Position numbers and translations under genes: made by a program
Notes under the pieces: model-generated
What the model saw: only the letters and a program-made list of their open reading frames with translations
What the model was told of the DNA's origin: nothing
Databases searched by the model: none
In this document: positions 43,067 to 52,735 of the stretch, piece after piece
Numbering within the stretch: position 1 is the first letter of the stretch
Layout of the letters: every line of letters starts with the position of its first letter
From: an uncultured Candidatus Poseidoniales archaeon
GTDB taxonomy: Archaea; Thermoplasmatota; Poseidoniia; Poseidoniales; Poseidoniaceae
DNA length: 64,000 nt
Direction of reading: 5' to 3'
Assembly (NCBI GenBank): GCA_902563095.1
Contig: CACEWA010000002.1
Location: 43,136 to 107,135 of the forward strand

Positions 43067-43477
43067 ATGAGTAAAGCAAACAAGCATCGAGGACGTTGCC
43101 GCACACACGGAAGAGGCCACAAGGCTGGACGTGGAGCAGGTAAGCGTGGAGGTCGCGGAAGAGCTGGTATGAACAAGCACCGCGTAATGACTCGTATCAA
43201 ATACATGCCTGGCCACTGGGGTATGCACGGTTTCAACCGTGACCCAAGCCTAAGAACAGTCTATGTTACTTGCAATGTGAGTGACCTAGAACGTATGGCA
43301 GAAGGAAAGGATTCAATCGACTTAACAGAGATGGGAATCGACAAACTACTCGGCTCTGGAAGAATTAGTACTGCATTAACTGTAACAGTTGAAGAATGGT
43401 CAGCTAAAGCGGCTGAAAAGATTTCAGCTGCTGGCGGTTCAATCGAAGGCGACGATGAAGAAGAGGAGTGGGAATGA
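43067..43477 (+). CDS. rpl15: Large subunit ribosomal protein uL15
   Basis: 136 aa. The Gly/Arg-rich N-terminus RCRTHGRGHKAGRGAGKRGG and HRVMTRIKYMPGHWGMHGF are typical of archaeal uL15. Acidic tail. ATG at 43067 is favoured by GAGGTGA 8 nt upstream, which overlaps the uL30 stop. Confidence 0.95.
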   Translation: MSKANKHRGRCRTHGRGHKAGRGAGKRGGRGRAGMNKHRVMTRIKYMPGHWGMHGFNRDPSLRTVYVTCNVSDLERMAEGKDSIDLTEMGIDKLLGSGRISTALTVTVEEWSAKAAEKISAAGGSIEGDDEEEEWE

Positions 43478-43536
43478 ATACCTTAATCGGTTTTCATTAG
43501 ACTTCATTAATAAAATAAAATTTGGAGGAATGTAAC

Positions 43537-45498
43537 ATGGGCAAGCAATCAATCCCTTGGGCAGTTGGACTTACAGGTCTGCTGTACTTCGGAATGCTAG
43601 GATATTGGCAATATGATGCATTTGAAACTGCTCTGTTTGGCTCTGGTAATGCATCACAGAATGCAATTGATGCAGCGATATTCGGATTTGTTTTCGGTGT
43701 AGTATATGTGGCATTCATGATTTGGTGTTTCACAAGAGATCTTCCTGAAGGGCTCAAAGAAGTACCAATCATTGGTCGCTATGGTAAGATGCTAGCATGG
43801 TTGGGATTCCTAGTCACTGCTGTTTGGTATTGCCGTCCTAATGCTTGGTATGATGGAACTCATCAAGACATGGTCGGATACTTACTGGTAGGAGTAATTC
43901 TACTCGGATTTGGTGCTGCTGCCGCATTGACTTGTTTCATGTACAGTGGCGAAAAGAGTAGCCGTCTGTATGCTCTGCGCAGATTCGTAGACACCTATCC
44001 TACTATCACAAAGCCTGAGCGCCACGTCAGATTCAATGAGAAGTTGTGGACTACAACGCTCGTTCTAATCATTTACTTCGCAATGACAAACGTCATGATT
44101 TGGGGTCTTTCCGGACAGGCACTTGACTTGTTCAGTGGTTTCCGTTCAATTATGGCTGGTGCATCTGGTACAATCATGCACTTGGGTATCGGACCGATTG
44201 TTACCGGTTCGATTATCATGCAATTGTTCGCTGGTGCTAAGATTATCCGTTTGGATCTACAAGATTCTGAAGATAAAGCGATGTACCAAGGTGTACAGAA
44301 ATTGTTAGTTCTGTTGATGATTCCTATCGAATCAATTCCTCAGACCTACGGTTTCCTTGACCCAACAGAGGCTCTGATTACCAACTACGGAATGGGCTGG
44401 GCAAACTTCGTAATCGTTGCTCAACTATTCGCAGGTTCCTACCTAGTATTCTTGCTTGATGAACTTGTAAGCAAGTGGGGAATTGGGTCTGGTATCTCTC
44501 TATTCATTGCTGCTGGTGTAGCACAGTCGACATTCGTCGGTACCTTGTCACCAATGCCAGCAACATCTGGAATGAGTTACAGTCTACAAAATCCACCATC
44601 TGGAACGTTGCCGATGATATTCTACATGTTTAGGGAGGCGTCTAATGCCGAAATGATATCGCAAAACGGTTTCGAAACGATATTACTGACGCACGTGAAT
44701 CCTGTTGCTGCATTATTCTCATCTGTAGTGGTATTCCTCGTGGTAGCATACGCAGAATCTAGTAAACTCGAGTTGCCACTAACTCACGGTAAGGTCCGTG
44801 GTCACCGTGGTAAGTATCCAATCCGTTTGGTTTACGCATCTAACATTCCGGTTATTTTGATGGCAGCACTACTTGCTAACATTAACATGTTCACGCTACT
44901 ATTCTGGAACCATCCAACTCTGCAGAAGACGCCGATACTCGGTAAGGAGGGTTGGGGAAGTATGTCCGAATATATTGGAACCTACGAGCCCGGTTCATCT
45001 ACACCTAGTGGCGGATTCGCTTGGTATTCCTCGATGGTCAACGGTGTTAACGATTGGTTGATTCCTCTACTGAATCAGGAAGGTGATATCTATGGCCATA
45101 GCTTATGGCAAATTGGCGGTCACGTAGTGTTCTATGTCACTTTGATGACTGTAGGTTCGATGGTATTCGCTAAGTTCTGGATCGATACTACGAATATGGG
45201 TTCGAAAGACGTAGCTAAACAAATCGAACGGACGGGTATGCAGATTCCTGGATTCCGTAAGAATCCTCTAGTTCTAGAGCGTATTCTAGAGCGCTACATC
45301 CCACCAGTGACTTACTTCTCTGGTGCTTTCGTAGGTTTACTCGCAGCAGGTGCTGACTTGCTAGGAACGGTGGGTAATGCTACCGGAACGGGTCTGTTGC
45401 TTGCCGTAGGTATCATTTTGCGTACATATGAGCAAATACAGAAGGAACAAGCGATGGAAATGCATCCGATGCTCCGGCAGTTCTTCGGTGCTGAGTGA
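43537..45498 (+). CDS. secY: Preprotein translocase subunit SecY with four-helix N-terminal extension
   Basis: 653 aa; archaeal SecY is normally about 430-500 aa. Residues 1-150 hold four extra predicted TM segments (about 6-23, 47-66, 85-100, 113-135) not found in standard SecY. The canonical protein begins near residue 154 (TYPTITKPERHVRFNEKLW). Family blocks include GIGPIVTGSIIMQLFAGAKI, YQGVQKLLVLLMIPIES, GSGISLFIAAGVAQS and, near the C-terminus, GTGLLLAVGIILRTYEQIQK. It forms the protein-conducting channel. GGAGGAATGTAAC precedes the ATG at 43537. Between uL15 and secY lies an AT-rich 59-nt gap that may contain an internal promoter. Confidence 0.95.
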   Translation: MGKQSIPWAVGLTGLLYFGMLGYWQYDAFETALFGSGNASQNAIDAAIFGFVFGVVYVAFMIWCFTRDLPEGLKEVPIIGRYGKMLAWLGFLVTAVWYCRPNAWYDGTHQDMVGYLLVGVILLGFGAAAALTCFMYSGEKSSRLYALRRFVDTYPTITKPERHVRFNEKLWTTTLVLIIYFAMTNVMIWGLSGQALDLFSGFRSIMAGASGTIMHLGIGPIVTGSIIMQLFAGAKIIRLDLQDSEDKAMYQGVQKLLVLLMIPIESIPQTYGFLDPTEALITNYGMGWANFVIVAQLFAGSYLVFLLDELVSKWGIGSGISLFIAAGVAQSTFVGTLSPMPATSGMSYSLQNPPSGTLPMIFYMFREASNAEMISQNGFETILLTHVNPVAALFSSVVVFLVVAYAESSKLELPLTHGKVRGHRGKYPIRLVYASNIPVILMAALLANINMFTLLFWNHPTLQKTPILGKEGWGSMSEYIGTYEPGSSTPSGGFAWYSSMVNGVNDWLIPLLNQEGDIYGHSLWQIGGHVVFYVTLMTVGSMVFAKFWIDTTNMGSKDVAKQIERTGMQIPGFRKNPLVLERILERYIPPVTYFSGAFVGLLAAGADLLGTVGNATGTGLLLAVGIILRTYEQIQKEQAMEMHPMLRQFFGAE

Positions 45499-45608
45499 TC
45501 AAGAATCAGAAATTTAGTGGATTTTTGTCCTTAATTTTTGAATTTTATATCTAGAGATTTTTGTATTATTTATTTTTATATTTCTGGCTTTCAAAAATAC
45601 TGATTTCA
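45499..45608 (+). terminator. T-rich tail after secY
   Basis: A 110-nt stretch with repeated T runs (TTTTTG, ATTTATTTTTATATTTC) and almost no GC right after the secY stop. Archaeal RNA polymerase commonly terminates at such U-rich runs without a hairpin, so this is the likely end of the superoperon transcript. Confidence 0.5.
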
Positions 45609-45619
45609 CATATAATATA
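45609..45619 (+). promoter_or_regulatory. TATA-like box for the putative structured RNA
   Basis: CATATAATATA, the strongest TATA-like sequence in the secY-16S gap. Normal spacing would start transcription near 45640, shortly before the folded segment. Confidence 0.4.
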
Positions 45620-45639
45620 CTCGTACTTATTGCTTCGCA

Positions 45640-45875
45640 GTACCTCGTTTTGGAAACAGGTGCTAACAGTCACCTTGATATACGGGGGGGAGTTCGGCAG
45701 GATGCTTGCGTCGTAAGGGACGGCGTTGGCGGCTGAGTTCTTCGGAACAATGACTGCCGCCATCTACCCAGACGCAAGCCGAAGCAAATTGCGGTCTTGA
45801 GAAACCACGCCCCCCCAGGGACAGTGCCAGCTCAAGGCCAGGTAGGTGATTAGTGTTCACGACACAATTTTTTTA
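45640..45875 (+). ncRNA. Putative structured non-coding RNA with a kink-turn (unidentified)
   Basis: Nested complementary segments, all read directly: CCTTGA (45673-45678)/TCAAGG (45832-45837); G7 (45684-45690)/C7 (45810-45816); TTCGG (45693-45697)/CCGAA (45779-45783); GCTTGCGTC (45704-45712)/GACGCAAGC (45771-45779); TGGCGGC (45727-45733)/GCCGCCA (45756-45762). The tip reads TGA-GTTC-TTCG-GAAC-AAT-GA, matching a kink-turn (3-nt bulge plus tandem G-A pairs), the L7Ae binding motif. A T7 tract (45868-45874) may end it. I could not find SRP or RNase P conserved cores. Internal loops of 15 and 9 nt below the upper stem recall an H/ACA pocket, but no ANA box is correctly placed. Both ends are inferred. 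Confidence 0.55.
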
Positions 45876-46010
45876 GTTGTGTGCAAGAATAGAGCAAACT
45901 CTAGTGCAACGTGAACCTGTCAATTTTATTTTAGGTCAGCAAGTTAAACAAACAACAGCGACAAGTAGCCAAAGGATCGAGACAAGAGAGATGCGAATCT
46001 AGCATCAAGA

Positions 46011-47478
<1,468 letters not shown>

Positions 47479-47488
47479 AAGAAAACCC

Positions 47489-47528
47489 GGAAGCGGGGGA
47501 CTTCGGTCCCCCGTTTCCACTTTTTTTT
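47489..47528 (+). terminator. Strong hairpin/T-tract terminator of the 16S gene
   Basis: A 13-bp stem (one G-U) with a TTCG tetraloop, 47489-47501 pairing with 47506-47518, followed by T8 at 47521-47528. It looks exactly like a bacterial intrinsic terminator. It lies 11 nt after the 16S 3' end, so it could also take part in 3' processing. Confidence 0.85.
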
Positions 47529-47555
47529 CCTTACAGTAGTTTACTTTTTACACCA

Positions 47556-48128
47556 CTAGTCGAGAAGGACTACTTTGTTTCCTTGCATCTCGATTCTGAC
47601 AAGGCTGTTTAGTGGCCAATCTCCATGAGATCTAACATAGTTCATGCCTTCTCCCTTTTCGAAAACAATCCAGCAATCAGCAACTGTTGCACCAATTTTG
47701 TCTACTCCTTTGAGAATAGGCAGTAGAGTTCCTCCGGTTGACACAACATCATCTACGATGAAAACCCTGTCTCCTTTGTGAATGTCATTAAGATAAATTG
47801 CACCTTTTGAGTAACCGGTTGATTGGTCAATCGGCGTTTCTCCAGGTAAGCCGTACTCTCTCTTTCTACCAATGACCAAGGGCTTTCCTGATAGCAAACA
47901 TAAGGCAGCAGCCAACGGAATACCCATTGCCTCAATTCCTAGGATGACATCTATCTTTGACCAATCTACATTATCATTGATTAAATCACGTGCAGCTGCT
48001 AAAAGTTCTGCTGATTGAATCGGTACTCCATCAGAAAGTGGATGTATGAAGTAAGGATATTCTCCTTTCATTATGACAGGGGCTTCTACAATACTTCGGC
48101 GTAGAATCTCGAATCTCTCATCAGACAT
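47556..48128 (-). CDS. hpt: Archaeal hypoxanthine/guanine phosphoribosyltransferase
   Basis: 190 aa, type I phosphoribosyltransferase fold. The PRPP motif is VFIVDDVVSTGGTL. The N-terminal YFIHPLSDGVPIQSAELL, the segment GIEAMGIPLAAALCLLSGKP and REYGLPGETPIDQSTGYSKG match methanogen-type Hpt, distinct from bacterial HGPRT. Salvages hypoxanthine/guanine to IMP/GMP. Next in order on this strand after the purine permease (with a terminator between) and close to apt, consistent with purine salvage. Orotate or adenine specificity is less likely given the N-terminal block. Confidence 0.87.
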   Translation of the reverse strand: MSDERFEILRRSIVEAPVIMKGEYPYFIHPLSDGVPIQSAELLAAARDLINDNVDWSKIDVILGIEAMGIPLAAALCLLSGKPLVIGRKREYGLPGETPIDQSTGYSKGAIYLNDIHKGDRVFIVDDVVSTGGTLLPILKGVDKIGATVADCWIVFEKGEGMNYVRSHGDWPLNSLVRIEMQGNKVVLLD

Positions 48129-48189
48129 TACATCTCGCTGTAGCCTCTAGCAAATGAACTATTCCACAATAGGCATTGAGAATTAAAAG

Positions 48190-48229
48190 AAAAAAAAGCA
48201 GCGACTGGGGCCGAAACCCCAGCCGCTGC
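48190..48229 (-). terminator. Hairpin/T-tract terminator of the purine permease gene
   Basis: On the minus strand, GCAGCGGCTGGGG and CCCCAGTCGCTGC (48229-48217 and 48210-48198) pair over 13 bp with one G-U, around a 6-nt TTTCGG loop. A T8 run follows (complement of A-rich 48190-48197). It lies about 40 nt past the permease stop and would insulate hpt. Confidence 0.85.
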
Positions 48230-48270
48230 GGCTTCTGTCAATCGACAGTAATCATCTCAAAACAATAGTT

Positions 48271-49710
48271 TCACAGAACCTTGTCGAAGATCCATCCGAA
48301 TGTGGACATATCTCCCGGTCCTAGGTAGAACATTGTCATGAAGATTGCAATTCCATACATGATTGGTCCAGGCTCATCGAACTTACCCATTCCCATCTTG
48401 ATTAGCACGTATGAGATTACACCCCATGCGATACCGTCAGCGATAGAGTAGGTGAACGGCATTAGAACCATTGTAAGGAATGCAGGCAATACTATCTCCT
48501 TGTCATCCCAGTTGATATCAGTAGCCTGCTTCATCATCATTGCACCAATTATTACTAGAGCACATGCCATTGCGAATGTTGGGATTGCTTGGAATAATCC
48601 AGATAGGAATAATCCGGATAGCATCAAAACACCAACTACTACTGCAGTTAGGCCTGTTCTTCCTCCTTCTTCGACTCCGGCTGCGGATTCGATGTAGGTG
48701 GTTGTTGTGCTTGTACCGAGTGCTGCACCAACAATAGTTGCTGCTGCGTCAGACATGAAAGCCTCTTCTGAATCGATTAGGTTTCCATCCTCGTCTAAGT
48801 CACCTGCTTGGCGTCCAACAGAGTATAGAGTTCCTGCTGTGTCAAAGATATCAACGAACAAGAACGCAATCATTACTAGCAAGAATCCTGCTACGTCATC
48901 TCCAATGTCTCCAAACGCGTTAAATGCCGCACCCATGCTTTCTTCAGGAAGTCCTACGAAGCCAAAGATTTCGCCCATTTCTGGCCATTCTGCGGTCGAC
49001 GAACCCCATCCTGCTCCGCCTGCTGCGAAGTCATTGTATGGGTCATAGGCACCAACAGCCCATCCGAATACTGATGCACCGAGAATACCGTAAATGATTG
49101 CTCCTTTGATACCCTTTGCCATCATCACTGTGATTGCAACTAGGGCAACCATACTGATTACTGCTCCATGGTCGTATGCGAATGATTCAGTGGTTGCCAG
49201 ATTAACTAGAGTCGCTCCATCATCCTGAATCCATCCCATTTCACGAAGACCAATAATTGCTAAGAACATTCCAATACCTGCTCCGGTAGCAATTTTTAGA
49301 TCCTTAGGAATTGCATTAATCATCTTAGTTCTCCATCCGATTTGAGGGATTGAGATAATCATGAAAATCACACCTTCAACAAGTACAGCAGCTAATGCGA
49401 CTTGCCAAGAAATGCCCATTCCGATAACTACTGCAAACACGAAATACGCGTTTAATCCCATTCCGGGAGCTAATGCGTAAGGCTTGTTTGCCCACAGTCC
49501 CATTACTGTACATCCTACAAATGCAGCAATAGCTGTTGCAAACAATGCATCGTCGAATGGAATTCCACTGACTGCAAGCATTGCTGGGTTTACAAGCAGG
49601 ATGTAAGCCATAGTCAGGAATGTTGTAATTCCTGCTCGGATTTCACCTTGCATGTCCGTATCATTTTCTTCAAATTTGAAGAAATCTGCCATCTTTTGTT
49701 CTAAACTCAT
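48271..49710 (-). CDS. NCS2-family purine permease (AzgA/PbuG type)
   Basis: 479 aa with about 12-14 TM segments. The N-terminal ALAPGMGLNAYFVFAVVIGM block and the FVDIFDTAGTLYSVGRQAG block are hallmarks of the COG2252 adenine/guanine/hypoxanthine transporters. GTSTTTTYIESAAGVEEGGR is the conserved C-half motif. AAGGAGGGTGAC precedes the start. Between apt and hpt, which implies import of purine bases for salvage. Own terminator downstream at 48190-48229. Confidence 0.93.
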   Translation of the reverse strand: MSLEQKMADFFKFEENDTDMQGEIRAGITTFLTMAYILLVNPAMLAVSGIPFDDALFATAIAAFVGCTVMGLWANKPYALAPGMGLNAYFVFAVVIGMGISWQVALAAVLVEGVIFMIISIPQIGWRTKMINAIPKDLKIATGAGIGMFLAIIGLREMGWIQDDGATLVNLATTESFAYDHGAVISMVALVAITVMMAKGIKGAIIYGILGASVFGWAVGAYDPYNDFAAGGAGWGSSTAEWPEMGEIFGFVGLPEESMGAAFNAFGDIGDDVAGFLLVMIAFLFVDIFDTAGTLYSVGRQAGDLDEDGNLIDSEEAFMSDAAATIVGAALGTSTTTTYIESAAGVEEGGRTGLTAVVVGVLMLSGLFLSGLFQAIPTFAMACALVIIGAMMMKQATDINWDDKEIVLPAFLTMVLMPFTYSIADGIAWGVISYVLIKMGMGKFDEPGPIMYGIAIFMTMFYLGPGDMSTFGWIFDKVL

Positions 49711-49826
49711 TTCTTTGTCACCCTCCTTGGGTTACAGGTGTTACCTAACAGAGGGGTTATGATGCTTTTTGTAAAATAAAAATCACATAAGGTGTTTTTA
49801 TCAACACCGATTCAGCGCCGTCTTTG

Positions 49827-50348
49827 TCAGTATTTGACCAAAGATTTGACAGTTTTTTGCATATTTTCCTTACCATTAAGAAATTCCAACTCTATGATTA
49901 CAGCAGACCCTATCACATTAGCACCTACCTTCTCACAAAGTTCAATTGAAGCTTTCAATGTACCTCCAGTCGCAAGTAGATCATCTAAAATTACAACCTT
50001 GCTTCCTGCTGCCAAAGCATCTGATTGAATTTCAATAATGTCTGTTCCATATTCCAAATCATACTCGTAAGAAATTACATCTCCTGGTAATTTGCCTTTT
50101 TTCCTAATCATAGTCATTGGCAAATCCATCCGATCGGCTAGTGCGGATGCGAGTAAGAACCCACGGCTTTCAATTCCTGCAAGGATTTCTGGATTCCACT
50201 CAGATACTATCTTCTCGAGTTCATCCAATGCAAAACTCCATGCTTTAGGATTTGATAGTAAGGTTGAGATGTCATAAAATAGAATACCTGGGATTGGGAA
50301 ATCCGGGATTCCTCTAATATGCTCTTTTAGGTTCAAATCATTCACCAA
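49827..50348 (-). CDS. apt: Adenine phosphoribosyltransferase
   Basis: 173 aa. Signatures IRGIPDFPIPGILFYDIST, the base-side segment GIESRGFLLASALA, RKKGKLPGDVISYEYDLEYG and the PRPP loop VVILDDLLATGGTLKA. Converts adenine plus PRPP to AMP. Its start overlaps the end of the NAD kinase gene by 11 nt, so the two are probably co-transcribed. Confidence 0.96.
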   Translation of the reverse strand: MVNDLNLKEHIRGIPDFPIPGILFYDISTLLSNPKAWSFALDELEKIVSEWNPEILAGIESRGFLLASALADRMDLPMTMIRKKGKLPGDVISYEYDLEYGTDIIEIQSDALAAGSKVVILDDLLATGGTLKASIELCEKVGANVIGSAVIIELEFLNGKENMQKTVKSLVKY

Positions 50349-51180
50349 ATTTTTCCTTCATACTTTTTCTGAAAGTAAGGAGTTGCAAAACGGGACCAGA
50401 CAAGTCAACAGTAATTGATGCACCTCGATTGAATTGATATTCATCCCAGCCATCTGGAACGACATATCCCCTGTGCATGTCGCTAGTAATTGTAGTAGTC
50501 TTATTTGTCCATGACATGTATCTCTCATCGGTTACATTTGCGTCTAACTCTCTTGCAATTACCAAATAGTGAGTGTCTGATTCATCCGCAGTTCCTAAAT
50601 TTGATTTTCTTGCAATCTGATTGAACCAAGCACCTTGTCCTAGCCAGGTAGAGAATAGAAGGCCACTAGAATGTTGTTTGACATCGATTTCTCCTCTCCT
50701 CAAGTGATATCTTGAAGGCGCATATTGGTGGGTATTAGCAATCAATAAATCGTTCATGGCTGGGTCGGTTTTGATTTTGTTTCCGCTGGTGGTCTCTATT
50801 GTAGCTTGTAGGCGAGGCAGACGATTGATGATAGCATCACCATTCAATGCTGCTTGTAAATCATCCTTGAAAGTGTCAACATCACAATCCATGTAGAATC
50901 CAAATGAACCATCGGGGTCATCGCTTCGAGGATGTGAGTTAACTCCCATTACCGGAGTGTTGGAATCTATATTGTGTGAAATTGAGGTTAGTGTGCCGTC
51001 TCCTCCAAGCACAATTACCAGATCTCTGCCAATGAAGTCAGCACGCCTAACCTGTTCTCTAGCGCGAATGTCAACTCGAATTGTGCTAGATTGTGAACTC
51101 AATACATCTTTTATTGACTGCAAAGATTCATCGTGAACCCCTTCGAAATTCTTCTTGTACACAAGAAGTACATCGGCCAT
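50338..51180 (-). CDS. NAD kinase family protein
   Basis: 280 aa. The ATP-NAD kinase motif VLGGDGTLTSI has GGDGT at residues 59-63. Later NDLLIANTHQYAPSRYHL stands where the conserved NE/D segment of NAD kinases lies, and SSGLLFSTWLGQGAWFNQIA corresponds to the usual 'SGxxxSTPTGSTAY' block, with WLGQGAW replacing the typical residues. It therefore resembles divergent NADK2-like members. Produces NADP by family inference; substrate not certain. Confidence 0.8.
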   Translation of the reverse strand: MADVLLVYKKNFEGVHDESLQSIKDVLSSQSSTIRVDIRAREQVRRADFIGRDLVIVLGGDGTLTSISHNIDSNTPVMGVNSHPRSDDPDGSFGFYMDCDVDTFKDDLQAALNGDAIINRLPRLQATIETTSGNKIKTDPAMNDLLIANTHQYAPSRYHLRRGEIDVKQHSSGLLFSTWLGQGAWFNQIARKSNLGTADESDTHYLVIARELDANVTDERYMSWTNKTTTITSDMHRGYVVPDGWDEYQFNRGASITVDLSGPVLQLLTFRKSMKEKFGE

Positions 51181-51189
51181 GTTACGGCC

Positions 51190-51202
51190 ACAGGGTTCCT
51201 GT
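51190..51202. promoter_or_regulatory. 5-3-5 inverted repeat 9 nt before the NAD kinase start
   Basis: ACAGG-GTT-CCTGT. Same design (3-nt loop, just upstream of a start) as the 6-3-6 elements elsewhere in the window. Confidence 0.35.
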
Positions 51203-51211
51203 TATTGAGGG

Positions 51212-51253
51212 TGGTTATCTCGCGTAACTACTAATGACTACTGTGGATAACCA
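51212..51253. promoter_or_regulatory. 8-bp inverted repeat upstream of the small membrane protein gene
   Basis: TGGTTATC (51212-51219) and GATAACCA (51246-51253), perfectly complementary, 26 nt apart, ending 6 nt before the ATG at 51260 and lying in a divergent intergenic region. Possible operator or long-loop leader hairpin. Confidence 0.35.
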
Positions 51254-51259
51254 ACCTAT

Positions 51260-51811
51260 ATGCAACCCAGTGACAGCCAATTAACAGGCGTACCTCAAAC
51301 GGTAATAATAGACCCAAACACAGGTCTTCCACAGAATGTAGTCATTATTCAACAAGAATCTTCTGCTCCGAAGGTCGTAGGTATTTTGATAATTATTTAT
51401 GGGGCTATAATTGGCGTATTGACTCTTATTGCAATGTTAGGTGTTTCATTGATTACTGACCCTGATTCAGAAATTTACAGCAAAGATGTTGCTGACTCTC
51501 CCACTATGATGTATGTTATTTTAGGAATCGCTGTATTGTGCTGCATTGGGCAAGTAGTAGGCGGAATTTTCATGAATCAAAAGAAAAAAATGGGCATACA
51601 TTTGGTATGGTTGACACTCCTAATTTCCTTTGCTACAGACATTCTTTTGGAGTTTACATATCCTGATTACATTGCCTCACAAGCAGGTTCTATGAGTACT
51701 AGCATTAATATCGCCTTCTCTGGCGTTTGCAGTGTTATTTGCGGAGTAATCGTTGCAATACCATTGATGGTGACTGGTAGCGGCATGGATGACTCTTCGT
51801 TGATTGGCTGA
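51260..51811 (+). CDS. Unknown four-TM membrane protein
   Basis: 183 aa, not recognised. A polar N-terminus (MQPSDSQLTGVPQTVIIDPN) precedes four hydrophobic segments: about 38-60, 85-107, 115-137 and 145-172. No Cys/His metal sites or catalytic motifs. Divergent from NAD kinase; yjbQ follows after 10 nt. Confidence 0.7.
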   Translation: MQPSDSQLTGVPQTVIIDPNTGLPQNVVIIQQESSAPKVVGILIIIYGAIIGVLTLIAMLGVSLITDPDSEIYSKDVADSPTMMYVILGIAVLCCIGQVVGGIFMNQKKKMGIHLVWLTLLISFATDILLEFTYPDYIASQAGSMSTSINIAFSGVCSVICGVIVAIPLMVTGSGMDDSSLIG

Positions 51812-51821
51812 CGGTGTTTAG

Positions 51822-52283
51822 ATGGGTGAATTGATCACAGGTCAGGCTGCAACCTATGTCGAAGAACTCTGGGTTGAAACCGAGAAGCGTTACGAAATTT
51901 TGTGCATAACTAGAGATGTACAAAAAGTAGTCTCTGAAAGTGGAATCCGTGATGGTCTAGTATTAGTGAACCCGATGCATATCACTGCATCTTGCTATGT
52001 AAACGATCTAGAATATGGGTTGCATCACGATATCATGAAATGGCTGGAAAAAGTAGCTCCATTTCATGGAATAGACGGTCGTGAAGGGGAAGAATATCAT
52101 CATCATCGAACCGGTGAAGATAACGGAGATGCACATCTAAAGCGTCAATTGCTTGGTCAACAAGTAACTATGCCAGTAAAAGATGGGAGATTACATCTTG
52201 GCAACTGGGAACAAATCCACTATGCTGAATTCGATGGTCAACGCAGAAAGAGAATTTTGGTCAAAGTCGTGGGTGTGATTTGA
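51822..52283 (+). CDS. yjbQ: YjbQ family protein (UPF0047)
   Basis: 153 aa. Family blocks: [48 protein letters not shown] and [18 protein letters not shown]. The conserved His residues form a putative metal site. Members have weak thiamine-phosphate synthase activity in vitro; the cellular role is unsettled. Its stop overlaps the start of the thioesterase gene. Confidence 0.9.
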   Translation: MGELITGQAATYVEELWVETEKRYEILCITRDVQKVVSESGIRDGLVLVNPMHITASCYVNDLEYGLHHDIMKWLEKVAPFHGIDGREGEEYHHHRTGEDNGDAHLKRQLLGQQVTMPVKDGRLHLGNWEQIHYAEFDGQRRKRILVKVVGVI

Positions 52284-52699
52284 TGGTGGAAATGTCAGAA
52301 CCGGCTCATCTAACTGATATGGCGTTAGAAATAGGGATTCAAAGGGGTAATTGGGGTGAAGGAAAGTCCTCAGTGTACCTAAATATAGAATCTAAACATT
52401 GCAATAAAGGTGGTGTTGCCCATGGTGGATTGTACACGATGATGCTCGATATGGCTCTTGGTGGAGCCCTCGTATCCATACTTCCGAAACAGGAATGGTG
52501 TGCAACTACTCAATTGAGCATATCATTCATTTCAGCAGCTAGGCCTGATGAGAAGATTACTGCGAGTGGCAATGTTGTGAAAAGAGGTAAGCATGTTGCT
52601 CACCTTGAAGGAGAAATCACTACAGACTCTGGCCGCACAATTGCTACTGCAACCGGAACTTGGGCTATTTGGGACCATAAGCCTGCTAGTATGTCATAG
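52283..52699 (+). CDS. Hotdog-fold thioesterase (PaaI/YbgC-like)
   Basis: 138 aa. The hotdog helix block KGGVAHGGLYTMMLDMALGG contains the HGG-x-D pattern typical of PaaI-type acyl-CoA thioesterases; TTQLSISFISAARPDEKI and ASGNVVKRGKHVAHLEGEI are the matching strands. Start ATG at 52283 sits within the yjbQ stop (TGATG). Substrate not predictable; possibly linked to the thiolase downstream. Confidence 0.88.
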   Translation: MVEMSEPAHLTDMALEIGIQRGNWGEGKSSVYLNIESKHCNKGGVAHGGLYTMMLDMALGGALVSILPKQEWCATTQLSISFISAARPDEKITASGNVVKRGKHVAHLEGEITTDSGRTIATATGTWAIWDHKPASMS

Positions 52700-52735
52700 A
52701 GAACCTTCATCATCTCTCTGCCACTGCGTCTAATT

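Noticed and set aside
45660-45840. Assignment of the folded RNA to SRP (7S) RNA or RNase P RNA
   Set aside because: No GGAA-capped helix 8 or AGCA core of SRP, and no GAAAGTC/ACAGAA-like core of RNase P could be found on either strand.
45663-45860. Minus-strand open frames across the secY-16S gap
   Set aside because: They are antisense to the G/C-rich hairpins; composition is explained by RNA stems and no protein family is evident.
48200-49740. Purine riboswitch ahead of the purine permease
   Set aside because: The region upstream of the start is too short and lacks the three-way-junction consensus; only an SD and a TATA-like stretch are seen.
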